A stretch of 64,000 nt of DNA from the NCBI GenBank assembly GCA_034231615.1, contig CM067317.1, forward strand, positions 13,371,316 through 13,435,315, given 5' to 3'. A program made the position numbers and the translations under genes. The notes under the pieces are model-generated. The model did not search any database, was not told the DNA's origin, and saw only the letters and a list, made by a program, of their open reading frames with translations. This DNA is from Meghimatium bilineatum (Eukaryota > Mollusca > Gastropoda > Stylommatophora > Philomycidae). Positions 1-12,137 of the stretch are shown here, in pieces; position 1 is the stretch's first letter; every line of letters begins with the position of its first letter.

Positions 1-19
1 AAACTGAATGAAACACAGA

Positions 20-100
20 TGGGGATCAGTAAAGAAGATAGCTGGGAGCTCGATACAGAAGATAGCTGGGGGGTCAGTACAGAACATAGCTAAAGACGAA
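20..100. repeat. ~30-bp tandem repeat
   Basis: Three units with TACAGAAGATAGCTGGGGG; nothing else in the first few hundred bases. Confidence 0.75.
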
Positions 101-507
101 GAGGAATGGCTTCTTTTTGTTGGCACCCTATAGAGTGGAAAATTTATAGCGAGGCTAATGGTGCTGATGTATCCTGTACAATAAATTTGATCAAGACATT
201 CAGTTGAAATGTCCTCTTCATCTGCTATTCATTCATTGGCGATTTAGTATCTGGAGACCATACATGTCAAGTTTACCTCTCCTCTCATCAGCGACTTGAT
301 ACCTCCGCAGACTATTTGTCTCCAGGTACCTAGGTTCCTCCCGACGCTTCCCAAATGTTTACTAAAATTTCACTTCTTCATATCTCTCTACATATAAGTA
401 CATCTTTGAAGTGAAGTGAAGGACCTCAATTTTCTTGAAGTTACCAGCTGTCCACATAGGATATCTTTTGGCAGACTCCACTTCTCCTTGCTCCTTATAT
501 GCTCTAG

Positions 508-610
508 AACAGCAGTTCTTAAACGGTTACCCACAGGGTTCTCTCTGCGAGTCCACAAAAACTTAAATAGATAGTATGAGCCTTTACAGTTACAATAAAA
601 GAATAACTGG
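508..610. repeat. hAT-like terminal fragment
   Basis: CAGCAGTTCTTAAACGGTTA followed by CCCACAGGG resembles the CAG-start ends of hAT elements; similar words occur at 20855-20895 (reversed) and 40060-40080. No matching partner end. Confidence 0.4.
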
Positions 611-1856
611 ACAGATATATTATATTGTTTATTAGCAATACTTTACCATGACATTTTCAAATGCAGACATTGTTTACTATTATTAAACACAGAAAATTCC
701 TCCCTGAACATTTTTTAATATTTGGGAGTCGGAGGCCAAACAAAAATTTCAGTGTCAGCCACAACATAAAGTTTAGAATATCTGTCATAAGATGTTGTTG
801 TACATTGTAAAACTACATTACTTTGTGCTGAAATATGTTTTGTTCAATTTATAATTTCAATGCGGTATCTTTATAGGGGGTTTCAAGCTTTATATAGATA
901 TCACATTTGTACATTTGTTTATTTGACAATATTAATAGGGAATTTTTGTTTCAATATATCTCATTTGAGGTTAAATCTAATGTATGTGAGTTCATTTTGA
1001 AAGTTGGGCATAGCTTTGTGTGTTAATCTTCTCTAGATGGACAATAGTTCTGCAGATTAATGCTTGGCAACAATGATATGTGTTAATTCTTGGGTGCCAG
1101 CTGTGTTATTTTCCATGCATGAGTACTAGCTCTGTATACATGCAAGAGTGCCACATCTGTGTTATCACTTTATATTTCTGGGACCTCCTTAGTCTACTTT
1201 TATGATATGCATAGCAGATCACGGTATCACTATTATTTATTCACTCTTCAGGCTTCCAGCAACACATATATATATATACATACACACAGTGGAATCCATA
1301 GCTCATCCTTATATAACTTATCACTCTAAAATCAAATTTCACAATCACCAATTATATTTATTCTTTACTGTTCATCAGCCAGACCAATACCAAGTTGTTA
1401 TAATGGGATCTGACTATATATGGGATGTGACATATATATATATGTATGTATATATGTGGCACGCGTGTAATTGATGTTCTTAGAAAGGACTGATTTTCTT
1501 ATCATTGTAATATATGATAATGTGTGAACAAGACACCCCACCCCAAAAAAGTGCTACTAACATACATTAGGACATCCATACAGAAAGAAAGACATGGATC
1601 ACATACAATAGCATATTAATAAACTAAATATACCCACACATCAAATAATCCATGAAGAAATACTACTTCAAAAACTAAATACTTTGATGATTATTTGTTT
1701 AGTTAAACAACGTAAGAGCATTCTCCTTTGTTTAAAATTAGTCTTGTTAATTTATTTCAAGTTTTTCTGTAAATGAACAATGCACAAAAATATATCTAAA
1801 TACATGAATTATCTGCACATTCAAATTATAACTTCCCCTTTTATAAAATATATTCT
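611..1856. other. No gene recognised
   Basis: AT-rich sequence with TATA microsatellites at about 1262-1285 and 1430-1455; the 90-codon frame at 1202 overlaps these and is not credible. Confidence 0.6.
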
Positions 1857-1904
1857 ATTATAATAATAGATGCATATTCTGGTCATTGCTTTACAAGTAT
1901 TGTT

Positions 1905-2141
1905 CTTCTTCTTCTTCTGCGTTCAGCATCTGTGGTCATGCTATACCGCCAGGCCTGTCGTCAAGACGAAGTCCACTGTCTTCTCCAAGTCAGAGCCCCA
2001 TAGCTTTTGCCTCAAGACTGTATCTTCTGGCCAGGTCTGCTGTCTCTGTTCTTTGTATGTTGGGCAGTCCTGAAGTATGTGTTCTGGAGTCTGGGTTCCG
2101 GATTCACATGGACATTCATCTGTGTATGAGATCCGTAATCC
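1905..2141 (-). mobile_element. LINE (family B) 3' end with 48-bp flanking direct repeat
   Basis: Encodes LRISYTDECPCESGTQTPEH, ILQDCPTYKEQRQQTWPEDT and KLWGSDLEKTVDFV, the C-terminal finger of an RNase H LINE, then GCTGAACGCAGAAGAAGAAG as tail (minus strand). Flanks 1857-1904 and 2142-2189 are identical over 48 bp. Confidence 0.88.
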
Positions 2142-2256
2142 ATTATAATAATAGATGCATATTCTGGTCATTGCTTTACAAGTATTGTTGAAATATTTCA
2201 GTGCCACTAAGACATCCAATCATATTTCAAGTATAATGTGGATGGTCAATTTTCAA

Positions 2257-2430
2257 ACCATAAGCCCCACCAAAGACGGACGTATTAGGCCATTGGTGCA
2301 AATAAAACGATGACACAACGTATTTCCATTCTCAGGACTACATCCCTGCTGGAAATCTAGTAGGACCATGGTCCTGTTACAAGGGAGATCTAGCGGGAGT
2401 TTAAGAATGAACGCTGAAGAAGAAACTATA
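2257..2430 (+). repeat. SINE-B
   Basis: CACCAAAGACGGACGTATTA, CCATTGGTGCAAATAAAACG, CATTTCCATTCTC-like centre, ends GAATGAACGCTGAAGAAGAA. Same tail as SINE-A but a different body. Confidence 0.85.
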
Positions 2431-2441
2431 AGCAAGCTCAA

Positions 2442-4920
2442 CTGTACTGTGTTTGTGATAGAGGTCTACTAACATCTCTACCACCAAGCCAGCAGTGTAT
2501 TTTATACCGTCTCTAAACTTTTGATAAACCATAGACTACTTAAATAGGATGTTTTCAATAACTGTCAATTCTTATGCGTCTATGCCAAATTTTCCTTTAA
2601 TTCTGTATAATAAAGGAATCAAATTGAGAGCTGGAATGGAAATTAGGCAAATAAATCAACAACTGAAAAAATGAACCAAACAAAAAAAAAACAGCAGTCA
2701 ATTAAAAGAAACATACCATGGTTACTAAAATCACAAAGAACCATATTTAAGTTAAAATTGTATGTACAAGATATGTCTCGTTGTAGAACTATAAGCATGC
2801 AGTATGAGGTCTACATTTTTTACTACAATAAACTGTACACGTAATCTTTGTGTACATTTCTATACAATCTCATATCTTTTGATTACATTCAAATTTGATT
2901 TTTTTAAATTCTTGACCAAAGGTATCTCATAGACATGCTCACATATTTTAGTAGATTATTAATTCAAGCTATTACAATAGTTTAAAAAAAAATTTAATCA
3001 TGACAAGTATCATCAATACATTCTTTGTAACTTAATTTAATGATACACATATATTTAATATGCTTATACACACAGTACAAAGAATCCAAACCACCTTCTA
3101 TACATATTCACCATATGCCAAGATCACCTCAGATCAACAACTGTTAAGTACCGATAATACATAAATTTATAATTACTACTTTATATGGACAAAAACATTA
3201 TAACATTTTTGCAATGCAAACCCTTTAGCTGCTGCACACAAGTTTACTTGTTCCTCTATCTAATTGCTATTGACAAGTTACCTGTTTTTTTTTTACTTTT
3301 TATCCGTTCATCGCTAAAAACAATTTCACTGAAAGAAATAGCCAAGCACCAGTAAGCGTCAACCATCCCATCAATGGTTGGTTGGTTGCTGATCCAGCGG
3401 CCCATGGGCTCATGCCTTTTGACCTAATGCCACACATTAGTATATGGTATATATTTTTTGGTGACAATTAAAAACTAGTACTATGGAAGCTCTTTTATTT
3501 TTGTAGGTCAAGAAAAAGAACAGCCCACAGGAAAAAAAGTCATCAGGGAAACTATTTAGCACAGCTGGGATTGGTTAATGAGAACAATTCAGCAGCTAAA
3601 GGGTTAAGACACATTTCCTTAGCTCAGGTTGCTGTAAGTGTAGCAGGTCATAGGTCAAACTGAAAAGTGGTATATGAAAACAAAATTTTAAGAAGGAAAT
3701 GGCAAGATTAAACTTCAACATATAAAAGATAAACAAGAACTAGTATTTTATATCAGGATTTGAATATAAATTATTAGCAAGCATTGTTCATTGTCTGTGA
3801 AAAATTTAGTTTACCATAAGTATTCCTTTCGTAGTGTCAACCCTGTAATATTCTTTCCACTACAAAGATTATGTCTCATAAATTATACATTTGGAATCTT
3901 GTTACATACACTTCATTTTTTTTTTCAAATCCAGTTGACAGATAAATTTGCTTAACATAGTAATTGCAATAACATAGATCTTACATACTTTCTTTAAATA
4001 TAGTTTTGTGCTTACGTCTAAGAAGGTGCACAATAGCAGCACACCGATGGTACAAGTGTGCCTGTGATTCCTCATACATACTGTGGAAGACTCTTTGTAG
4101 CTCAGATCAGTCTTGTGAATCACATCCATTATTGTCATAGATCGTCAACTAAATTTCTTAGAGCACAAAAACAATAATACTATCGCTTTAATGAAGAATG
4201 ATGCCTACTAGTTTTGTCCAGTTTAAGTGTTTGTCTTTATCTTGACGAAGGCTGTGTGGTCAAAATGTTGAATATGTGCATTTGTCTTTAATTGCAAAAC
4301 AGAATTTAATTATTGGGGGGAGGGGGAGATATTACTTCATTTACCACATGGTTAATAGTTTTACTGCAGTTTTTCTTTCATTTTCCCTTTTAGTAAATTT
4401 GCTTGAAATTATTTCTCAGTCCTGGCCTGTGGTGTAATCATTTTTATATGTTAAGTTTCTTTGTCTTCGTGCAGATGTACTTATCTTTTTCAGATGTAGA
4501 CCCCATATAGAATTGCACATTCCTTTGATCCTGCATTTCCAAAATTGTGTTCCCCAATGTAAAACAGCTAAAATACTAAAAATAATCACAAAAACACAAT
4601 TTTAACAAATATTTCTGCAAAACATTGCAGAAATACACAAATAATGAAAACAAACTCATTAGTTGTCATGTGTTGTACATATTTACATACAAATATTCAA
4701 GCACATCCTGCTCCCAAAACATCTACACCAATTTAGAACAAACAAAACAGGAAAAATAACACCAGAGAGATAGTTACATTTCACATTCATTCAAGTTTTC
4801 ATTTCAGAAAGGTTGTGATAGAAACTATGATATTTTAGATTGTGTAGTTTATCATTATAAAAACATGATTTTAGTCAATATTTTCAGTAGCCATTCAGTT
4901 AAAATTGTTTTTGTACTTTA
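2442..4920. other. No gene recognised
   Basis: AT-rich, with homopolymer runs and one family D repeat (3345-3440). CTTGACGAAGGCTGTGTGGT at 4241-4260 resembles the SINE-C core. Confidence 0.55.
3345..3440 (+). repeat. Interspersed repeat (family D)
   Basis: ATGGTTGGTTGGTTGCTGAT, CCATGGGCTCATGCCTTTTG, ACCTAATGCC; partner of 62965-63115. Confidence 0.75.
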
Positions 4921-5405
4921 TTGCAACACAAAATGCTACCAATGACAACCAAAAAAAACATCCAAAGTATCTTCATTCCAACCCTGTGCTACCAATGTCA
5001 AACATGGTCCTTAACAACAAAACATAAGAGACAACTGGTTACAACAGAGATGAGATGTCTGAGAAAAGCCACAGGAGTGACCAGAAGACACATAATTAGA
5101 AACGAGGTCATGAGAAAGAGTGGGTGTCATATCAATTCTACAATACATACAAAACTACAGATACAATGGTTTGGTCATCTGGAAATAATGCAGTGTGATT
5201 CATTAGTTTATAAAGCATATATGACGAAAGGAGAAGCAGAAAGAAGAGCCAGGGGTAGACCTAGAGTACGCTGGATCGACAACATCAAAGAGACATTACA
5301 CGAATGCCAAATAACATTATCTGAAGTTGCCAAAAAAGCGAGAACAAGAACACCGTATCTCTCTCAACACCTGTAAAGGGTAAAAAAGAAAGGAAAGAAG
5401 AAGAT
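4921..5405 (+). pseudogene. LINE C-terminal fragment
   Basis: 151 codons open. LCYQCQTWSLTTKHKRQLVT, TEMRCLRKATGV, IQWFGHLEIMQ, and ARGRPRVRWIDNIKETLHE match the C-terminal region of the LINE at 53321-53728. No RT core remains. It ends in a GA-rich tail at 5385-5405. Confidence 0.82.
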
Positions 5406-5689
5406 TCAGTACAAATAAAATAGAATGTTATCAAAGGTTGCTATGTGCAGGTAATTTTTTTTGCTGCTCCAGCCACAAGGAAGGGATGAGAGAAATGTTT
5501 AAACTTTCAATATAACTCAAGTTAAAGATAAAAGTCAAAATGAGATCTGCTTCAGACAGATAATGCAGATATGATGGCCATGAAAATAGAGTGACCATTA
5601 AAGTCATGAGTACCAAAAGTAGATAAGATGATTGATATGTGACGATGGGTTATAAATAACGCAATGGGGAGAAATAGATCAAGATTTGC

Positions 5690-5905
5690 CACCTGTTGCC
5701 GGGACACAAAAGAAAAGGAACACTGTTTGCTTATCTTCCATGCATGTCATAAGAGGCGACTAAAGAGGTTATGGGGTTGAGTTGGCTGTCCCATCCCATA
5801 TAGGATATAAGAGAGCCAGAAGCCAAGCTGAATAAAGTCTGATGTATCAGGCTGAATGGTGCAGATATCACAGCACAGCTGTAAACCATGACTTCAGTCT
5901 TCCCA
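5690..5905 (+). repeat. SINE-A, 3'-incomplete
   Basis: CTGTTGCCGGGACAC, CATGCATGTCATAAGAGGCG, GTTGGCTGTCCCATCCCATA, ending near GTAAACCATGAC. Lies head-to-head near the next copy. Confidence 0.82.
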
Positions 5906-5962
5906 TGTGATGTTGAAGGTTATGATGATGATAATTTCTGTGATTCATTATCCAGCCATATT

Positions 5963-6205
5963 CTTCTTCCTCTTATTTCACTCTCAAACTCCTGAAGATT
6001 AGCAGCAAGTTCAGAGAACATAATGCATTGTCATAGTTTACAGCTTGGCTGTGTTACCTGCACCTTTTGGCCTGACACATCTGACATCAGCTTGGTTTCT
6101 GGGTTTATCATATATGGGATGGGACAGCCAACTCCACCCCAAAACCTCCTTAGTCACCTTGTACGACATACAAGGAAGGTTAATAGTGTTGGGTTCATTA
6201 CAGGC
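5963..6205 (-). repeat. SINE-A
   Basis: Begins on the plus strand with TTCTTCCTCTTATTTCAC (the reversed tail), then CTCAAACTCCTGAAGATTAG, GGGATGGGACAGCCAACTCC. Small ORFs across it are fortuitous. Confidence 0.85.
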
Positions 6206-6516
6206 TAATGTGTCCATACACATTCCAACTTTTTAATATTAGGCTTGATTTCATAGTTTCTGTGATGCTGAGATAAAAAACATGCAGCATCTTCTACCAA
6301 TCATTCAATATGCAGACAGCGCATTAAGAGCCTCTCCCTTTCCCCAAGGGCCTTCCAGGGAAGGGGGGTATCTCAGTGTATTGCATGCAGATCGTTGCAT
6401 TGTATGTGTGTTTAGTGAAAGTTCATTTCGTTAAATAATGTATGCTCTGTTTCCTTAAAAGAGTGGACACATTATCCTGTAAAGTATAATTTGATGCTAT
6501 TATTTGATCCCTTTCA

Positions 6517-6735
6517 GACCCTAAAAACACATGGATGATCCAGCCATATATTACCTTTTAGATCCCAAAAACACATGGATGATCCAGCCATATATTACCT
6601 TTTAGACCCCCAAAAACACATGTATGATCCAGTCATATATTACCTTTCAGACCCCAAAAACACATGGATGATCCAGCCATATATTACCTTTCAGACCCCA
6701 AAAACACATTGATGATCCAGTCATATATTACTTGT
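6517..6735. repeat. 45-bp minisatellite
   Basis: About five units of CCCCAAAAACACATGGATGA plus TCCAGCCATATATTACCTTT. Confidence 0.93.
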
Positions 6736-6777
6736 GTTTTATTTCAAATTCTTATGTATGGCAATATAACTATACCC

Positions 6778-6932
6778 ACATTCCGCCAAAGACAGATATG
6801 TTGGGCCATTAGTGCAAATAAAACAGCGACACAGCGCATTTCCATTCTCTGGACTACATCCCGCAGAAAATCTAGTAGGATTATTGTTCTGCTACAAGAG
6901 AGAGTGGAAGTTTGAGAACGAACGATGAATAA
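6778..6932 (+). repeat. SINE-B
   Basis: CCGCCAAAGACAGATATG, CCATTCTCTGGACTACATCC, GAGAACGAACGATGAATA. Confidence 0.85.
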
Positions 6933-8054
6933 AAAGAATAAGTTTGCTTGCTTCTTATTGTAAGAGATTATGGATTACTTTGTGTCATCATTTTATACGT
7001 TTCAGCATCAAGTTAGGCATTCTGAATAGAAATTAATTACTCCACTTTGCCTTCCCTTTTTTCACATTTTCTACAGAGATGACCAAGTGACACCCACTTC
7101 TCGCTTCTAAGGGTATTAAAAGAAAAACTGTAAATACAAATTGTTTCTCATTAGGGAATTGGAAGGAAGCGACGTGGTTTGTATGATAAAGAGTGGCTGT
7201 TGTCATGCTTTGTATGAGTGAAATTTGTTTATTTACCCTGCAATAGAAAAACCCATTTCTTACCATGAGTCAAACCTTAGACTCTAACCTCTCGACCATG
7301 TCCTAAGGTTATAGTTTAACCTAATTTAATGAATGTATTTGTTCTATTTAAAAACCATACACTGTGTGAGAACAACAGTGAAAGTCTAAAACAATGCCCC
7401 TGATGACAATCAAGAAAAATAACTCTTAATGAAATCTCTAAAACATGTACATCATGTATGACTTCCTGCCTTCTCAAAATCAGACATATTTTTCCACACA
7501 AGCATTTGAAATTGTATAATTCTGTGAGATTGTGAAATTCTCAAGCAATCTTTTGAAATTGTCCACATACAATTGACTACACCTAAATGTATGCATCCAA
7601 TTGACCAATCAACTTGTCATATAGAAATAACCATCTTAAAACACTAGAACAAAGACTAAAGAAAATCATATAAAGTACCCGTTATGAAAATGATAACATC
7701 CCTATTTCATAATTTAAGTTGATCTTTGTTTATCACAGGAAACTGAGCTGCAAGAAATATGAAATTTTGTTGTCATTACATGTCCCTTACTTGTTCAATG
7801 TGCAGTGGCAATGATGCAGAGAAATTTGATTATATTTAAAATGCCAAGATGTGTTGTATGGTTTTATTAGTTTCAGATTATCATCTGTCGCCAGTTTTGG
7901 TTGCTACAGAAAATAGGTGAAAAATGTGGTGTGATACATGAACAAGGGTACAGGGCAGGAAATTCTCAAAATAAATGAGAATAGTAAAAAAATGACAATT
8001 GTATATGGATTATTGATCAGTAGATTAAGGTGAGAAAAAGCCTGTGTTATTGTA
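6933..8054. other. No gene recognised
   Basis: Short frames only; no repeat or coding signal identified. Confidence 0.55.
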
Positions 8055-8297
8055 GCCCAATTAGGGAGGGAGGAACAAAGAATAGATATACTATGACCTG
8101 ATATGCATGTCGTAATAGATGACTAATGAGGTTTAGGGGTGATGTTAGTGACTCAAAAAAGCTTTTTGAGGTTGGATGTCAGGTCAAATGGTGCAGATAT
8201 CACAGAAAAAGCTGCAAACCATGACACAACACAATTTGTTCTTCAGACTAAATCTTACTAACTAGCAGGAGTTTGAGAATTAACACAGAAGAAGATT
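8055..8297 (+). repeat. SINE-A, diverged
   Basis: GGAGGAACAAAGAATAGA, GCATGTCGTAATAGATGACT, AACTAGCAGGAGTTTGAGAA, tail ACACAGAAGAAGA. Confidence 0.8.
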
Positions 8298-8489
8298 ATT
8301 AAAAGATCTCTGCAAGTGTTCAGCTCATAGAACAAATAAAAACAATAAATAAATTGTCCAGCTGCCTTTACTAAAATCTAATGGGATGATCCTTTGGCAC
8401 ACAGACTCTTATAATAATAATAAGTCAAGCATATTTCATATACAGGACATAGGTTTTTCCACTGTTGTTGAATTTTTAGGTGACAATAA

Positions 8490-8760
8490 TACATCAAATT
8501 ACATCACCAATAATGTTAGTACATCCAGCCACATCACTAATAGTGACATTAGTACATCTAATCACATCACTAGTAATGACAGTACAACCAATCACATCAC
8601 TAATAGTGACATTAGTACATCTTATCACATCACTAGTAATGACAGTACAACCAATCACATCACTAATAGTGACATTAGTACATCCAATCACATCTCTAGT
8701 ATTGACAGTACAACCAATCACATCACTAATAGTGACATTAGTACATTCATTCATATCACC
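8490..8760. repeat. 60-bp minisatellite, open in several frames
   Basis: Units CACATCACTAATAGTGACAT plus TAGTACATC... and a second half-unit ACTAGTAATGACAGTACAAC. Because the unit length is a multiple of 3 and stop-free, frames stay open on both strands (128, 95 and 101 codons). The repetitive Thr/Asn/Ser peptides are most simply a by-product. Confidence 0.9.
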
Positions 8761-9528
8761 AGCATAATCTGAATGATATATTTTTTTAACCACGAACAAG
8801 TTCCGAGTTGTGTTTGTGAGATGGCGCCACTAACCAACCTACTACCAAGTTATTGACTTAGAGGTAGCTAAAAATCCATATTTTTAAAAAGTATTTTTGA
8901 TGTCTATCCTGCAATTTTTTTGTTTTTCCCTCGAATCTCCATAAACAGACTGTATTAGGTTTTTGTACATATCTATTATTCATTTTCATGAGATATTCAA
9001 ACTATTTTATTTGGTGGCAGATGCTTCAAATAAACTAGAATAGTCTCTGCTGTTTGTATGTATAACTAAATAAAAAATTTTTGAAAAAACCTAAGAATTA
9101 CAAGAAAATAGCCACTCTTAAAAACACTATCGAAATCTGAGATTAATCATTGAGAGTAGATTGGCAAGAAGATTAATGAGGCCACTTATTTGCTAGCATT
9201 GACTAATGAATGTGAATCATGATCAATTAGCAATACACACTAAGACTAGAAATATAAATGAGAAACTATGTGTTTGAAGAAAGTTGCCCAGGTAAAAACA
9301 AAAGACGGTGGTACATGGAGGTACAACTCAGGATCCCAGTTATGTGACCCACAATCCAACAGCCATAGGAAACCAATAAGGCCTCAGCCACAGCCAAAAG
9401 TTAGCTATGAAGACAATATTAGATAGTTTCTAAAGAGACTAAGCAGAAGACAGTATCCAAGAGAAACCGTAACCCTGTTAAAATGCTAAACTCTTTCTAG
9501 ATGATCAAGTATTAAAGAAACAATATAT

Positions 9529-9541
9529 GGGGGGGGGGGGG
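9529..9541. repeat. G13 homopolymer
   Basis: Thirteen consecutive G in AT-rich DNA. Confidence 0.9.
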
Positions 9542-9659
9542 TTTATAATATATAATACTTTTTTTTTAAATGGTAGCATATCTTATTCAGAACATAGCCA
9601 TCAACTCATCATTTTTTTGGTTGTAGTGATTTTCTAGGCAATATAGATTCAGTAGTTTG

Positions 9660-9815
9660 TCATTGCATTCTGAACAGCATAATTCCTGTGGGGAATTCAA
9701 ACACGGTACCTTGTGCCATACAGCTACAGAGCCAGACAATTTATATGTTAACAGTGGTGTTTGAACCTAGTACCTTGACCGTCACAGACGAGCACTGTAC
9801 CATGCCGCCAGAGAC
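9660..9815 (-). repeat. Two tRNA-like units, minus strand
   Basis: Reverse complement: GCATGGTACAGTGCTCG with GGTTCAAACACC (upper unit), and CTGTAGCTGTATGGCAC with GTGTTTGAATTCC (lower unit). A- and B-box-like words in tandem; neither folds as a good tRNA. Confidence 0.5.
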
Positions 9816-9959
9816 TGATTATAGCAATACACTTTTTTTTTTAAACAACTAAAACTACTTATAAGCTAAAGTTACAAACAGAATATATATATCGTGAAAT
9901 GAAAATGGCAAATGTATTGATTTCAAGAGACATGATACCTAAGTTCAGTTTTCAACAGC

Positions 9960-10212
9960 ATTCATTCTCAAACTCCTGCAGATTAACAGGATATAGTCCG
10001 AAGAACAGAATGTATTGTCATGGTTTACAGCTTAGTTGCAATATATGTGCCTTTCAGCCTGACATTCTACTTCAGCATGGCTCCAGGGTCACTTTGACCC
10101 TATATGGGATAGGACAATCAACTCCACCTTAGTTCTTTTACATGTTGTAAGAGGACTACGGTACACAGTGTTGCTATTCTTTGCTCTCCTTCCATGCACC
10201 AGTAACACATGG
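9960..10212 (-). repeat. SINE-A
   Basis: CATTCTCAAACTCCTGCAG, CATGGTTTACAGCTTAG, GGGTCACTTTGACCCTATAT, TGTTGCTATTCTTTGCTC in the usual order. Confidence 0.85.
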
Positions 10213-10394
10213 GCACAGTTCAATCTAAATAACTGAATATGATGAGCTGATGCAGTTCAATATTTAAACCTCTTGCTCTTCTGTTCAATTTGGACAAATA
10301 AGTATTTCGTATCAGAATATTGCAATTTAAACTAAAGTTAATTTTTTTCTATGAAGAGCTTATATCACTAAATGTGAAACTGTTACATCTAACA

Positions 10395-10625
10395 AATATA
10401 GAAGGATATCTGTAGTGTAGTGGTTAAGCCTTCTGGTCACAATCTAACAGATATTAAGGAATCTCTGTAGTGCAGTCGTCAAACCAGTTCACAATTTAAC
10501 ATATATTGAGGGATCTCTGTAGTGTACTGATCAAGTCTTCTGTTCACAACTTAACAGATATACAGAGATCTCTGTAGCACAATGGTCAAGTTTTCTTAAC
10601 ACAAGGTTTTGGGTTCAAAATCAGA
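10395..10625 (+). repeat. Tandem tRNA-like A-box repeat ending in a B box
   Basis: Four ~58-bp units each with a CTGTAGTGTAGTGGTTAAG-like word; only the last is followed by a B-box-like GGTTTTGGGTTCAAAATC. Confidence 0.65.
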
Positions 10626-11109
10626 TTTCAATGTTCAGAGTACCGGTATATATTTCATAAGTAACTACAGGATGCAGACACTACTATTGAAGACACATCT
10701 AGGATAATAGGAGAATTCTGTTGAAAGTGTGGTAGTAACAGAAATTGATGCAATGCCTGTAAGGCAGAATAAAAAGAATGTTCAACTAGCAAACCCCAAT
10801 AACCATCAACATTCATAATTATTGACATATCCCATGGGAGACTGATCACTTATGGGTTTACCCATAATCAGAACTGATGTCAGTTCATAACCCTAATGAA
10901 GACTATCCAATATGCCCTGTCAACAGATATATTAAGGAAAAGCCAGAATATCTCAAGATTACAAGATCAAAATTATGGGGACTGAGGTAAGACATAAAGA
11001 ATTAAGATAAGAAGGTTAGTAATTCAGTGAATATGGAAAGTAATTAAATGTTCAAAGTGGACACATGGCTGAGACACCATCTATACAACAGATACAAGAT
11101 TGCACAACA

Positions 11110-11590
11110 TCTATGTACCTCATATCATCATCATCATCTAGTTCCATCTCCGCAATGAAGGTTGGCTGCAACAGATATCCGATATTCCCGCCATTCATTT
11201 TGGTGGTGGTGAACTCTGCTAGACTGTAACCTGTCCATCTTGTGATGTTACTCTCCCATTTGTATCTTGCCTACCTTCGACTTTACCCTCAAGTAAGGTT
11301 TTCAACAGGGTGTCATGTCTTTTAATGAGCCCAAAATATTTTATTTGCTTGATCTTTATTTCCTTTAATAATTGTTTCTTCATATTAAGTGTTGTTAGAA
11401 CTTCTTTATTTGCTTTCTTCTCTTTTCATATTCTCCCTATTCTTCTATATATCCAAATCTCTCAAAGACATCAATTCTATCTTTTAATTGTTTGTTTATT
11501 GTCCATGTTTCTGAGCCAGACATTAATATAGAATAGACGCAGCATTTTATAATTCTCATTTTTAGTTTGTTTGTAATTTGTTTAAAAAAG
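11110..11590 (-). pseudogene. LINE C-terminal fragment
   Basis: Reverse complement of the 3' part of the LINE at 12138-13205 (shared blocks around CATAAATATAGAAT-like and the CTGCAGCCAACCTTC-like 3' end). Frames broken. Confidence 0.75.
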
Positions 11591-12137
11591 CTGGTGTCTT
11601 CATTCACAAAAAATCTTAGGTCAAATATTGAAAACCTATAACAATTACCTCTGACAAAGACTGAAAGAATTCTGAAAGCTAACTAAGAAGAAATGAAAAG
11701 ACAGAAGGAATGAATAGTTAATGCCATATATTGATGGAAGCTGATTAAATCATTAGTCCCTTAGTCATCCACAGATCATGAGAACAAGAAATATGGAGGT
11801 CCATTGGCACAATGAATAATATGGTATTTAATCAGTTCAATGGTTAGGCTGTTTAAAAGAAATGGCTGGTAATATAAATGAAATCTGTTAATAAATGTAG
11901 CCACTCAACTGAAGTGTTTCTATTATACATGCTACAGTGAGGTAATATTACATCCAATAATGAAAATAAAACAACTAACCGGTATAATAACCAGATATCA
12001 ATAGATGCCCAGTTTATGACAAAATCAATTATTTTCTCGGATTATTCAATTGCTAAATTGACCTTTGTCCATGCTGCGTTATTGAAATATTTAGTAATTC
12101 CTTTATTTGTGTTTCATACAGCATATTTTTTTTGTAT

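Noticed and set aside
1202-1474. 90-codon frame
   Set aside because: Overlaps TATA microsatellites and gives an Ile/Tyr/His-biased peptide with no domain.
6023-6236. Three overlapping ~61-codon frames
   Set aside because: All lie in a SINE-A copy; similar frames recur in other copies by descent.
8490-8760. CRISPR array
   Set aside because: Units are contiguous with no unique spacers, and the context is animal DNA.
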